Positions 33,798 through 41,638 of a stretch of DNA of 56,402 bases are shown here, piece by piece. Below the pieces are notes generated by a model. That model did no database searches and was not told the DNA's origin. It saw only the letters and a program-made list of their open reading frames with translations. Numbering within the stretch: position 1 is the first letter of the stretch; each line of letters begins with the position of its first letter. Both the position numbers and the translations under genes were made by a program. The DNA is taken from positions 1 through 56,402 of the forward strand of contig NZ_JACSQV010000017.1 in NCBI RefSeq assembly GCF_014836445.1. The letters are read 5' to 3'. This DNA comes from Cellulomonas avistercoris. GTDB taxonomy: Bacteria > Actinomycetota > Actinomycetes > Actinomycetales > Cellulomonadaceae.

Positions 33798-34241
33798 TCA
33801 GATCCAGCGCCAGCGCATCCGCGCCGGACCGCCACCATTCAGCTCCCGCACGCGGCGCGTCGCGTGCGGCAGCCAGCGGTACCGCTCGAAGGTCCCGCGC
33901 CCGGTGTCCACGACCCAGGGCAGCAGCCCAGCGAACCGCGCGAGGACGAGCGCGAGGGCGACCAGGGCGACGATCCACAGCTCGAGCAGCACGACCGCGA
34001 GCGACACGAGGAACACGAGCACGACCAGCGCGCCGACGATCGCGACGACGGTCGAGACCACCACCCCCAGCAGGTCGGCGCCGCCGCCGAGGGACACGAG
34101 GTCCACGCCGAGGTCCTTGACCCGCCGCTTCGGCCGCCAGGGCAGCACCCGCACGTCGACGACCGCTGCGCCCTGCCCCGTCGCGCCCCGCCCTCTCGCG
34201 CCCTGCCGCGCTGCGCCCTGCCCGGTGGTGCCGTCGGTCAT
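33798..34241 (-). CDS. Small membrane protein of unknown function
   Basis: A 147-residue protein. A Gly/Ala/Gln-rich N terminus made of repeats (GQGAARQGARGRGATGQGAA) precedes a hydrophobic stretch long enough for two helices (about residues 58-108), then a basic C terminus (RRVRELNGGGPARMRWRW). Both ends are likely inside. ATG 34241 lies in a 217-base gap shared with the divergent FtsH-like gene. No family is recognised. Confidence 0.65.
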   Translation of the reverse strand: MTDGTTGQGAARQGARGRGATGQGAAVVDVRVLPWRPKRRVKDLGVDLVSLGGGADLLGVVVSTVVAIVGALVVLVFLVSLAVVLLELWIVALVALALVLARFAGLLPWVVDTGRGTFERYRWLPHATRRVRELNGGGPARMRWRWI

Positions 34242-34458
34242 CCCTGAGCCGTCCTCTCGTCGCGTGTCGGTGGCACGCTACCCAGCCAGGCCGCGCGCAC
34301 CGGTCACGGCGACCTCGTCGGGCTGCGAGGTCTGGGCCGGACGGGTGACAGTCGTCCGCAGCGGTTGTTCGAATCGGACAATCCGGACGACGATGGCGGG
34401 ACCACCGCGGATGCGGCACCGGACCCCCGCCGGTCGCCGCCTGACGAAGGGTCCGCCC

Positions 34459-36312
34459 GTGACCGACGCCCCCGTACGCTCCTCGCTCGGCTCGCACGAC
34501 ATCGCCGTCGACCGTGAGCGGGTGCGTCGCCGGCGCGTGATCCGGCTGTGCCTCGTCGTGCTCATCCTCGAGGCGTACGTGGTGTGGTCGGCGCTGACCG
34601 GTCGCCCGCTCGTCGTGCTGCCGGACGTGGACCCGCTGGTCATCGCGCCCGTGCTGTTCTTCGTGGCGCTCATCGCGCTGCTCGTGGGGACGCAGGTGGG
34701 CGCCGGGCGCTCGCCGCACGTCACCTACCGGCCGGAGCAGGTCGACGTCACGCTCGACGACGTCGTGGGCATCGACCCGATCGTCGACGACGTGCGCCGG
34801 TCCATCGACCTGTTCCAGACGCACCGCCGGTTCGCCGACCAGATGGGCGGCACGCCGCGCCGCGGCATCCTGTTCGAAGGCCCTCCCGGGACGGGCAAGA
34901 CGCTGACGGCCAAGGCGATGGCCGCCGAGGCCGGCGTGCCGTTCCTCTTCGTCTCGGCGACGAGCTTCCAGTCCATGTACTACGGCGCGACGGCCCGCAA
35001 GATCCGCACCTACTTCAAGGCGCTGCGCACCGCGGCCCGCAAGGAGGGCGGCGCGATCGGGTTCATCGAGGAGATCGACGCGATCGCGCTGCGTCGCGGC
35101 GGCGTGCTGGGGTCGGACCCGACGGCGGCGTTCGTGGCGCTCCCGTCGCCGTCGGCGATGCTGGCCGGCCAGGGCACGGGCGTCGTGCGCAACGCGATGA
35201 TCTCCGAGGGCACGGGCGGCGTGGTCAACGAGCTGCTGGTGCAGATGCAGTCGTTCGACGAGCCCGTGGGTGCCGACAAGATCTACAACCGGCTCGTCGC
35301 GGCGGTGAACCTGCTGCTGCCGTCGCACCGCCAGCTCATGCAGCGCCGGCCCACGCGCGCGCCGATCCTGCTCATCGCCGCGACCAACCGCGCCGACCAC
35401 CTCGACCCGGCGCTGCTGCGCCCGGGCCGCTTCGACCGGCGCCTCACGTTCAACCCGCCGGACGCGCACGGGCGCCGCGCGCTCGTCGACCACTTCCTGG
35501 CCCGGCGCTCGCACCACCCCGAGCTCGACGAGCCCGCCGTGCGCGACCGCGTCGCCGCCGCGACGAGCGGCTGGACGCCCGTGATGGTCGAGCACCTGCT
35601 CGACGAGGCGCTGGTCAACGCGCTGCGCCGCGGCGACGACGCCATGTCGTTCGTCGACGTGGAGCATGCGCGCATCACCGAGCTCGTCGGCCTGGGGCAT
35701 CCGGTGACGTACACGCAGACGGAGCGCACCCTCATCGCGACGCACGAGGCCGGGCACGCGGTGACGGCCTGGCTCGTCGCACCCAACCGCAACCTCGAGG
35801 TCCTGACGATCGTCAAGCGCGGCTCGGCGCTGGGCCTGCTGGCCCACGGCGACTGCGAGGAGGTCTACACCCACACGCAGTACGACCTGCGGGCCCTCGT
35901 GCAGATCGCGATGGGCGGCTGGGTCGCCGAGGAGCTGTTCTTCGGCCAGACGACCACGGGTCCGGCCTCGGACCTCGCGGCGGCGACCCGCACGGCGGCG
36001 CAGATGGTCGGGGCGGCGGGCATGACGGGCTCGCTGGTGTCGTTCGCGGCGACCGACCGGGACCTGGTGTCCGCGGTGATCGCGGACCGGACGGCGCGGG
36101 GCCAGCTCGAGGAGGTCCTCGACAGCGCGCGCGGCACGGTACGCCGGCTGCTCGCGAGCAACCGGGACCTCGTCGAGGCGCTGCGCGACGCGCTCCTGGA
36201 GCGGCACGAGCTGGTCGGCGAGGAGATCACGTCGGTGCTGGAGAAGGCGGTCACGGCGCGTCCCGACGGTCTGCGTCCGGTGTCGCCGGGCGAGCACCTG
36301 CGGATCGCCTGA
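34459..36312 (+). CDS. FtsH-like AAA+ membrane metalloprotease
   Basis: A 617-residue protein with the FtsH plan: two N-terminal membrane helices (about 27-46 and 58-78), an AAA+ module (Walker A GPPGTGKT at 141-148, Walker B GFIEEID at 201-207, second region of homology LLIAATNRADHLDPALLRPGRFDR) and an M41 protease domain with HEAGH at 429-433 and the third zinc ligand Asp505 (PASDLAAAT). The two membrane helices are closer together than in E. coli FtsH, so the periplasmic loop is nearly absent. About 95 residues instead of ~30 separate Walker B from the second region of homology. It is thus a divergent paralogue rather than housekeeping FtsH. GTG 34459 follows GAAGGG; ATG 34393 is an alternative. 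Confidence 0.85.
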   Translation: MTDAPVRSSLGSHDIAVDRERVRRRRVIRLCLVVLILEAYVVWSALTGRPLVVLPDVDPLVIAPVLFFVALIALLVGTQVGAGRSPHVTYRPEQVDVTLDDVVGIDPIVDDVRRSIDLFQTHRRFADQMGGTPRRGILFEGPPGTGKTLTAKAMAAEAGVPFLFVSATSFQSMYYGATARKIRTYFKALRTAARKEGGAIGFIEEIDAIALRRGGVLGSDPTAAFVALPSPSAMLAGQGTGVVRNAMISEGTGGVVNELLVQMQSFDEPVGADKIYNRLVAAVNLLLPSHRQLMQRRPTRAPILLIAATNRADHLDPALLRPGRFDRRLTFNPPDAHGRRALVDHFLARRSHHPELDEPAVRDRVAAATSGWTPVMVEHLLDEALVNALRRGDDAMSFVDVEHARITELVGLGHPVTYTQTERTLIATHEAGHAVTAWLVAPNRNLEVLTIVKRGSALGLLAHGDCEEVYTHTQYDLRALVQIAMGGWVAEELFFGQTTTGPASDLAAATRTAAQMVGAAGMTGSLVSFAATDRDLVSAVIADRTARGQLEEVLDSARGTVRRLLASNRDLVEALRDALLERHELVGEEITSVLEKAVTARPDGLRPVSPGEHLRIA

Positions 36313-36451
36313 CCGGGGGTCGCCCGGACGGGTGCGCTCAGGGCCGTGCCAGGGGCCGTTGGTCCTAGGCGTTCGTCCAGATCGTGAGACGATACGGGGG
36401 CCGGTGACCCCGGCCCTCGTATCGATCGCACTCACAAGGAGCGTTACCGCC

Positions 36452-36679
36452 GTGTCCGCCGTTACCTGGCATCGTCGCCCGACGACCGCCGCCCTTCCCC
36501 TGCGCACCCGTCTGCGCCACCTCAACGAGACCATCCGCTGGGCGCCCGCCCCGTACTTCGAGGGTTCTGCCCGGCAGCGCCTGCGCTACGTCGGCTACCT
36601 CCTGGGCTCCGTGCTCGCCTGGACCGTCGGTGGCCTGGTCGTCGTCGCGGCCCTCGGCCGCGCGCTCACGTCGTTCTGA
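36452..36679 (+). CDS. Small single-pass membrane protein
   Basis: A 75-residue protein with a basic N-terminal half (WHRRPTTAALPLRTRLRHLNE) and one hydrophobic helix near the C terminus (YLLGSVLAWTVGGLVVVAALG). GTG 36452 has AAGGAG nine bases upstream. A strong terminator hairpin follows the stop. No family is recognised. Small proteins of this layout often bind larger membrane complexes, but nothing here shows which. Confidence 0.7.
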   Translation: MSAVTWHRRPTTAALPLRTRLRHLNETIRWAPAPYFEGSARQRLRYVGYLLGSVLAWTVGGLVVVAALGRALTSF

Positions 36680-36687
36680 CCGACGTC

Positions 36688-36723
36688 CCGTACCGGGCGC
36701 GCAGCGACGCGCGCCCGGTACGG
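36688..36723. terminator. Terminator hairpin after the 75-residue gene
   Basis: A perfect 15-bp stem (CCGTACCGGGCGCGC / GCGCGCCCGGTACGG) with a 6-base loop begins 8 bases after the stop. Confidence 0.8.
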
Positions 36724-37241
36724 CCCGGCGGGCCACGGCCCGCCCGCACCCCCTTCGGGTGACATGAGGGTGTCGTCACACCCCTCGCCCCGGGGTGTCG
36801 TGGCACGACGCGCCGACGCCGCGGCGTGACCATCCGGACATCCCGTGCGAAGCGCCTGTGGACGGACGTGGGGACGACGCGCCGTCCCCTGTGCACACAC
36901 GTGTGGGCAGCCCCGGCGTGTCGTGTGGCGCGACCGCGTCGTCGCACGTCAGAGGGTCCCGCAGGTGTCCACAGGGGGTGGGTGACTGAGCGCACAGGGT
37001 GAAGAACGACACGGCTGTAACACAACACTTAGTAGTGACTTGCGATGTCAGACCCCAGGTGTAGTGTCTACATCGACGGCTCGCCCCGAACTACACGGGT
37101 GTCACGCGGGCCTCGTCAGCAGGTCGGAAGGCTCCTCCCGGGGGCGTCCGGCGGGTCGACGAGGACGACGCGCGCACCCCACCCCCGGGTGACGCGGCCG
37201 CACGACGAACACTCACAGACCACGAGCTCGGGGGAGCAGAC
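36724..37241. other. Long leader/regulatory region before nrdH
   Basis: About 520 bases without a gene. It holds three DnaA-box-like words: CCTGTGGAC (36855-36863), CCCTGTGCAC (36887-36896) and TGTCCACAGG (36966-36975). Then come an inverted CACTTAGTAGTG element (37026-37037) and a promoter-like pair. The transcript would have a leader of about 170 bases. No riboswitch fold was recognised. Confidence 0.5.
37026..37067 (+). promoter_or_regulatory. Candidate nrd promoter with possible NrdR sites
   Basis: TTGCGA (37040-37045), a 16-base spacer and TAGTGT (37062-37067) form a plausible promoter. CACTTAGTAGTG just before it and the GTGTAGTGT overlapping the -10 resemble halves of NrdR boxes (consensus like ACACwAnATnTwGTGT), but the fit is partial. 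NrdR control of nrd operons is well established. Confidence 0.4.
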
Positions 37242-37487
37242 ATGACCATCACGGTGTACAGCAAGCCGGCCTGCGTGCAGTGCACGGCGACGTACCGCGC
37301 CCTCGACAAGCTCGGCCACGACTACACGGTCGTCGACATCTCGCAGGACGCCGACGCGCGTGACTACGTGATGTCGCTCGGCCACCTCCAGGCGCCCGTC
37401 GTGGTCGTCGGCGGGGAGAACTGGTCGGGCTACCGTCCCGACCGCATCAAGGCACTCGCGGAGAAGCTGGCGACGCAGGTCGCCTGA
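37242..37487 (+). CDS. nrdH: Glutaredoxin-like redoxin NrdH
   Basis: An 81-residue NrdH: thioredoxin fold with the redox pair C11-x2-C14 (YSKPACVQC), cis-Pro segment LQAPVVVV and the WSGYRPDRI signature that lets it be reduced by thioredoxin reductase. It supplies electrons to the class Ib ribonucleotide reductase NrdEF. ATG 37242 follows GGGGGAG. A 200-base gap with a strong hairpin separates it from nrdI. Confidence 0.97.
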   Translation: MTITVYSKPACVQCTATYRALDKLGHDYTVVDISQDADARDYVMSLGHLQAPVVVVGGENWSGYRPDRIKALAEKLATQVA

Positions 37488-37574
37488 CGTCGGCGGGCCT
37501 ATCAGGCCCGTCGCCCCGCACGCCCCGGGCCGACGCATGGCGCACGCCGCGGCGGCTCGGCGGGCATTCGAGAA

Positions 37575-37610
37575 CAGGCCGACCGGCACCCCGCGGTGCC
37601 GGTCGGCCTG
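37575..37610. terminator. Strong hairpin between nrdH and nrdI
   Basis: A perfect 16-bp stem (CAGGCCGACCGGCACC / GGTGCCGGTCGGCCTG) around the loop CCGC. It may end part of the transcripts after nrdH or stabilise the nrdH mRNA, setting different levels of NrdH and NrdIEF. Confidence 0.75.
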
Positions 37611-37686
37611 CACCCGGCAGTCGACCGGGGCTCCGGCGTGCCCGGGGTCCGGTCGTTCACCACAGGTCGCGGAGAAGGAGGCGGAC

Positions 37687-38103
37687 GTGGCACAGCTCGT
37701 CTACTTCTCGTCCGCGTCCGACAACACCCACCGCTTCGTGCAGAAGCTCGGGCTGTCGGCGCAGCGCATCCCGCTGCGGCCGACCGACGGGTTCCTGCAC
37801 GTCAGCGAGCCGTACGTGCTCGTCGTCCCCACCTACGGCGGGGGCAACGAGGGCGGCGCCGTGCCACGCCAGGTCGTCAAGTTCCTCAACGACGAGGACA
37901 ACCGTGCGCTGATCCGCGGCGTCATCGCGGCCGGCAACACGAACTTCGGAGAGGCGTACTGCATCGCGGGCGACATCGTGGCCGGCAAGTGCCACGTGCC
38001 GTACCTGTACGCCTTCGAGCTCATGGGAACCACTGAGGACGTCAACCGCGTCCGCGAGGGATTGGGAAGATTTTGGCAGCGACAGTCGCAGATACCCGCG
38101 TAG
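37687..38103 (+). CDS. nrdI: Flavodoxin-like protein NrdI
   Basis: A 138-residue NrdI, the flavodoxin-like FMN protein that supplies the oxidant for building the Mn2-tyrosyl radical in NrdF. Family marks are LVYFSSASDNTHRFV, PTYGGGNEGGAVPRQV and NTNFGEAYCIAGD. GTG 37687 has GGAGAAGGAGG upstream; the longer in-frame ATG 37537 would lie across the hairpin. Its 3' end overlaps the start of nrdE by 31 bases. Confidence 0.96.
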   Translation: MAQLVYFSSASDNTHRFVQKLGLSAQRIPLRPTDGFLHVSEPYVLVVPTYGGGNEGGAVPRQVVKFLNDEDNRALIRGVIAAGNTNFGEAYCIAGDIVAGKCHVPYLYAFELMGTTEDVNRVREGLGRFWQRQSQIPA

Positions 38104-40220
38104 ACCTGACGGGGCTGGACTACCACGCCCTCAACGCGATGCTCAACCTCTACGACGCGGACGGGAAGATCCAGTTCGACGCCGACCGGCAGGCCGCGCG
38201 CGAGTTCTTCCTGCAGCACGTCAACCAGAACACGGTCTTCTTCCACGACCTCGAGGAGAAGCTCGACTACCTGGTCGAGAACAAGTACTACGACCCGGCC
38301 GTGCTCGCGCAGTACGACCGCGCGTTCGTCAAGTCGCTCTTCCAGCACGCGTACTCGAAGAAGTTCCGCTTCCAGACGTTCCTCGGCGCGTTCAAGTACT
38401 ACACCTCGTACACGCTCAAGACGTTCGACGGCAAGCGGTACCTCGAGCGCTTCGAGGACCGCGTGACGATGGTCGCGCTGTCCCTGGCGGAGGGCGACGA
38501 GACGTTCGCGACGAACCTGGTCGACGAGATCGTCTCCGGGCGCTTCCAGCCGGCGACGCCGACGTTCCTCAACCTCGGCAAGGCGCAGCGCGGCGAGCCC
38601 GTCTCCTGCTTCCTGCTGCGCATCGAGGACAACATGGAGTCCATCGCGCGCGGCATCAACTCCGCGCTGCAGCTCTCCAAGCGCGGCGGCGGCGTGGCGC
38701 TGCTGCTGTCGAACATCCGCGAGCACGGTGCGCCGATCAAGCACATCGAGAACCAGTCGTCCGGCGTCATCCCCGTGATGAAGCTGCTCGAGGACTCGTT
38801 CAGCTACGCCAACCAGCTCGGTGCCCGCCAGGGCGCCGGTGCCGTGTACCTGCACGCGCACCACCCGGACATCTACCGCTTCCTCGACACCAAGCGCGAG
38901 AACGCGGACGAGAAGATCCGCATCAAGACCCTGTCGCTCGGCGTCGTCATCCCGGACATCACGTTCGACCTGGCGAAGAAGAACGAGCCCATGTACCTCT
39001 TCTCGCCGTACGACGTCGAGCGCGTCTACGGCGTGCCGTTCGCCGACGTGAACGTCACCGAGAAGTACTACGAGATGGTCGACGACGCGCGCATCCGCAA
39101 GACCAAGATCAACGCGCGCGAGTTCTTCCAGACGCTCGCGGAGATCCAGTTCGAGTCCGGCTACCCGTACGTCATGTTCGAGGACACGGTGAACCGGGCC
39201 AACCCGATCGAGGGCAAGATCACGCACTCGAACCTGTGCTCGGAGATCCTGCAGGTCTCGACGCCGTCGACGTACAACGAGGACCTGTCGTACGCCGAGG
39301 TCGGCCGCGACATCTCGTGCAACCTCGGGTCGATGAACATCGCGCTGTCGATGGACTCCCCGGACCTGGGCCAGACCGTCGAGACCGCGATCCGCGCGCT
39401 GACCGCGGTGTCCGACCAGACGAGCATCGAGTCGGTGCCGTCCATCAAGAAGGCGAACGCCGGCGGGCACGCCATCGGCCTCGGGCAGATGAACCTGCAC
39501 GGGTACCTGGCGCGCGAGCGGGTCTTCTACGGCTCGGACGAGGGCCTGGACTTCACGAACATCTACTTCTACACGGTCGCCTACCACGCGATCCGCGCGT
39601 CGAACCTCATCGCCCAGGAGCGCGGCGAGAAGTTCTACGGGTTCGAGAAGTCGACGTACGCGACCGGCGAGTACTTCACCAAGTACGTCGAGAAGGAGTG
39701 GAAGCCGCGCACCGCGCGCGTCCAGGCGCTGTTCGACGAGGCCGGCGTCCGCATCCCCACGCAGGACGACTGGCGGCTGCTCGCCGCGCTCGTCGCCGAG
39801 CACGGTCTGTACAACCAGAACCTGCAGGCCGTCCCGCCGACCGGGTCGATCTCCTACATCAACCACTCGACGAGCTCGATCCACCCGATCGCCTCGAAGA
39901 TCGAGATCCGCAAGGAGGGCAAGATCGGGCGCGTCTACTACCCGGCGCCCTTCATGACGAACGACAACCTGGAGTACTACCAGGACGCGTACGAGATCGG
40001 GTTCGAGAAGGTCATCGACACGTACGCCGAGGCGACGCAGCACGTCGACCAGGGCCTGTCGCTCACGCTCTTCTTCAAGGACACCGCCACCACGCGCGAC
40101 CTCAACCGGGCGCAGATCTACGCGTGGAAGAAGGGCATCAAGACGATCTACTACATCCGCCTGCGGCAGATGGCGCTCGAGGGCACCGAGGTCGAGGGCT
40201 GCGTCAGCTGCATGCTGTGA
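38073..40220 (+). CDS. nrdE: Class Ib ribonucleotide reductase large subunit
   Basis: A 715-residue catalytic subunit that reduces ribonucleoside diphosphates. The active-site cysteines are in SCFLLRIEDN-like context (QRGEPVSCF), in NLCSEILQVSTPS, and the C-terminal shuttle pair is GCVSCML. There is no N-terminal ATP-cone, as expected for NrdE. The start is TTG 38073 inside the end of nrdI, with GGGAAGA before it, so translation is coupled. NrdF follows after 48 bases. Confidence 0.97.
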   Translation: MAATVADTRVDLTGLDYHALNAMLNLYDADGKIQFDADRQAAREFFLQHVNQNTVFFHDLEEKLDYLVENKYYDPAVLAQYDRAFVKSLFQHAYSKKFRFQTFLGAFKYYTSYTLKTFDGKRYLERFEDRVTMVALSLAEGDETFATNLVDEIVSGRFQPATPTFLNLGKAQRGEPVSCFLLRIEDNMESIARGINSALQLSKRGGGVALLLSNIREHGAPIKHIENQSSGVIPVMKLLEDSFSYANQLGARQGAGAVYLHAHHPDIYRFLDTKRENADEKIRIKTLSLGVVIPDITFDLAKKNEPMYLFSPYDVERVYGVPFADVNVTEKYYEMVDDARIRKTKINAREFFQTLAEIQFESGYPYVMFEDTVNRANPIEGKITHSNLCSEILQVSTPSTYNEDLSYAEVGRDISCNLGSMNIALSMDSPDLGQTVETAIRALTAVSDQTSIESVPSIKKANAGGHAIGLGQMNLHGYLARERVFYGSDEGLDFTNIYFYTVAYHAIRASNLIAQERGEKFYGFEKSTYATGEYFTKYVEKEWKPRTARVQALFDEAGVRIPTQDDWRLLAALVAEHGLYNQNLQAVPPTGSISYINHSTSSIHPIASKIEIRKEGKIGRVYYPAPFMTNDNLEYYQDAYEIGFEKVIDTYAEATQHVDQGLSLTLFFKDTATTRDLNRAQIYAWKKGIKTIYYIRLRQMALEGTEVEGCVSCML

Positions 40221-40268
40221 CGCTCTGACCTGCGACAACGCCTTCGACGAGACTGAGGAACGAACGAC

Positions 40269-41252
40269 ATGATGAGCCCCACAGGCAAGATCAAGCTGGT
40301 CGACCGCGTGTCGGCGATCAACTGGAACCGGCTGCAGGACGAGAAGGACGCGGAGGTCTGGGACCGCCTCGTCGGCAACTTCTGGCTCCCGGAGAAGGTG
40401 CCGGTCTCCAACGACATCCAGTCCTGGGCGACCCTCACCGAGGCCGAGAAGACGATGACGACCCGCGTCTTCACGGGCCTGACGCTGCTGGACACCATCC
40501 AGGGCACCGTCGGCGCGGTCAGCCTCATCCCCGACGCGCTGACCCCGCACGAGGAGGCCGTCTACACGAACATCGCGTTCATGGAGTCGGTGCACGCCAA
40601 GTCGTACTCGTCGATCTTCTCGACGCTCATCTCCACCAAGGAGATCGACGAGGCGTTCCGCTGGTCGGAGGAGAACCCGAACCTGCAGCGCAAGGCCGAG
40701 ATCGTCCTCGACTACTACCGCGGCGACGACCCGCTCAAGCGCAAGGTCGCCTCGACGATGCTCGAGTCGTTCCTGTTCTACTCGGGCTTCTACGCGCCCA
40801 TGTACTGGGCGTCGCGCGCCAAGCTGACGAACACGGCCGACCTCATCCGCCTGATCATCCGCGACGAGGCCGTGCACGGGTACTACATCGGCTACAAGTT
40901 CCAGAAGGGCCTGGAACTGGTGTCGCCGGCCGAGCGCGCCGAGCTCAAGGACTACACGTTCAACCTGCTCTTCGAGCTGTACGACAACGAGGTGGAGTAC
41001 ACGCAGGACCTCTACGACGAGCTCGGCCTGACCGAGGACGTCAAGAAGTTCCTGCGCTACAACGCCAACAAGGCCCTGATGAACCTGGGCTACGAGGCGC
41101 TGTTCCCGCGCGACGAGACGGACGTCAACCCGGCGATCCTCTCGGCGCTGAGCCCCAACGCCGACGAGAACCACGACTTCTTCTCCGGGTCGGGCTCGTC
41201 GTACGTCATCGGCAAGGCCGTCAACACCGAGGACGACGACTGGGACTTCTGA
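40269..41252 (+). CDS. nrdF: Class Ib ribonucleotide reductase small subunit
   Basis: A 327-residue radical subunit. Metal ligands are in the usual helices: NDIQSWATLTEAE, AFMESVHAKSYS (Glu, His) and LIIRDEAVHGYYIGYKF (Glu, His), and the radical Tyr is in the HAKSYS region. The flexible acidic C terminus (DDDWDF) is the peptide that docks on NrdE. The start is ATG 40269 after GAGGAACG; a second ATG follows directly. It ends the nrdHIEF operon before a strong terminator. Confidence 0.97.
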   Translation: MMSPTGKIKLVDRVSAINWNRLQDEKDAEVWDRLVGNFWLPEKVPVSNDIQSWATLTEAEKTMTTRVFTGLTLLDTIQGTVGAVSLIPDALTPHEEAVYTNIAFMESVHAKSYSSIFSTLISTKEIDEAFRWSEENPNLQRKAEIVLDYYRGDDPLKRKVASTMLESFLFYSGFYAPMYWASRAKLTNTADLIRLIIRDEAVHGYYIGYKFQKGLELVSPAERAELKDYTFNLLFELYDNEVEYTQDLYDELGLTEDVKKFLRYNANKALMNLGYEALFPRDETDVNPAILSALSPNADENHDFFSGSGSSYVIGKAVNTEDDDWDF

Positions 41253-41324
41253 GTCCTGCTGCACGCCGCCGCGGCCCCGCCTCCGCTCCGCGAGACGCCG
41301 GCGCCGCTCCCGCCAGGCCGATCG

Positions 41325-41363
41325 TGAGGGGTTGCCGTCGTCCACCGACGGCAACCCCTCACA
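41325..41363 (+). terminator. Terminator of the nrd operon
   Basis: A perfect 17-bp stem (GTGAGGGGTTGCCGTCG / CGACGGCAACCCCTCAC) with a 5-base loop, 73 bases after the nrdF stop. It has no T tract. Confidence 0.88.
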
Positions 41364-41638
41364 CTCGTCCCACCCGGTCCGCCACCAGGGCGATCCCGCG
41401 TCGCCGGCTCGGGCGTCGATCGCGGCCGGCCGTCGTCGCGGCACCGCTCTGCGCCCGTCGCTTCGCAGGTGGCGGGCGTGAAGGCGGGCCTTTCGTCCCG
41501 CGGATCCACGTCGTGCGCTGCCGATGCCACTGGTGCGCGGCCCGCCCGTTCCCACCGGGACGCTCGTCGACCCCTGTCGGCGGCGCCGGCCGCGCACGGG
41601 TCGGGCACCGGCGCCCGGCCGCGCTCAGGAGGTGTGAC

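Noticed and set aside
34361..34385. tRNA T-arm-like sequence (GTTGTTCGAATCGG)
   Set aside because: No acceptor, D or anticodon stems can be built around it. It is an imperfect inverted repeat that might be an operator, but evidence is too weak to list.
37242..41252. B12 riboswitch in front of the nrd operon
   Set aside because: No cobalamin-box-like sequence was seen in the leader, and class Ib enzymes do not use B12.
37833..41597. Minus-strand open frame of 1,254 codons over nrdI-nrdE-nrdF
   Set aside because: It is opposite to three well-conserved genes and its composition (Arg/Val/Asp/Gly-rich, no motifs) is that of the complement of high-GC codons.
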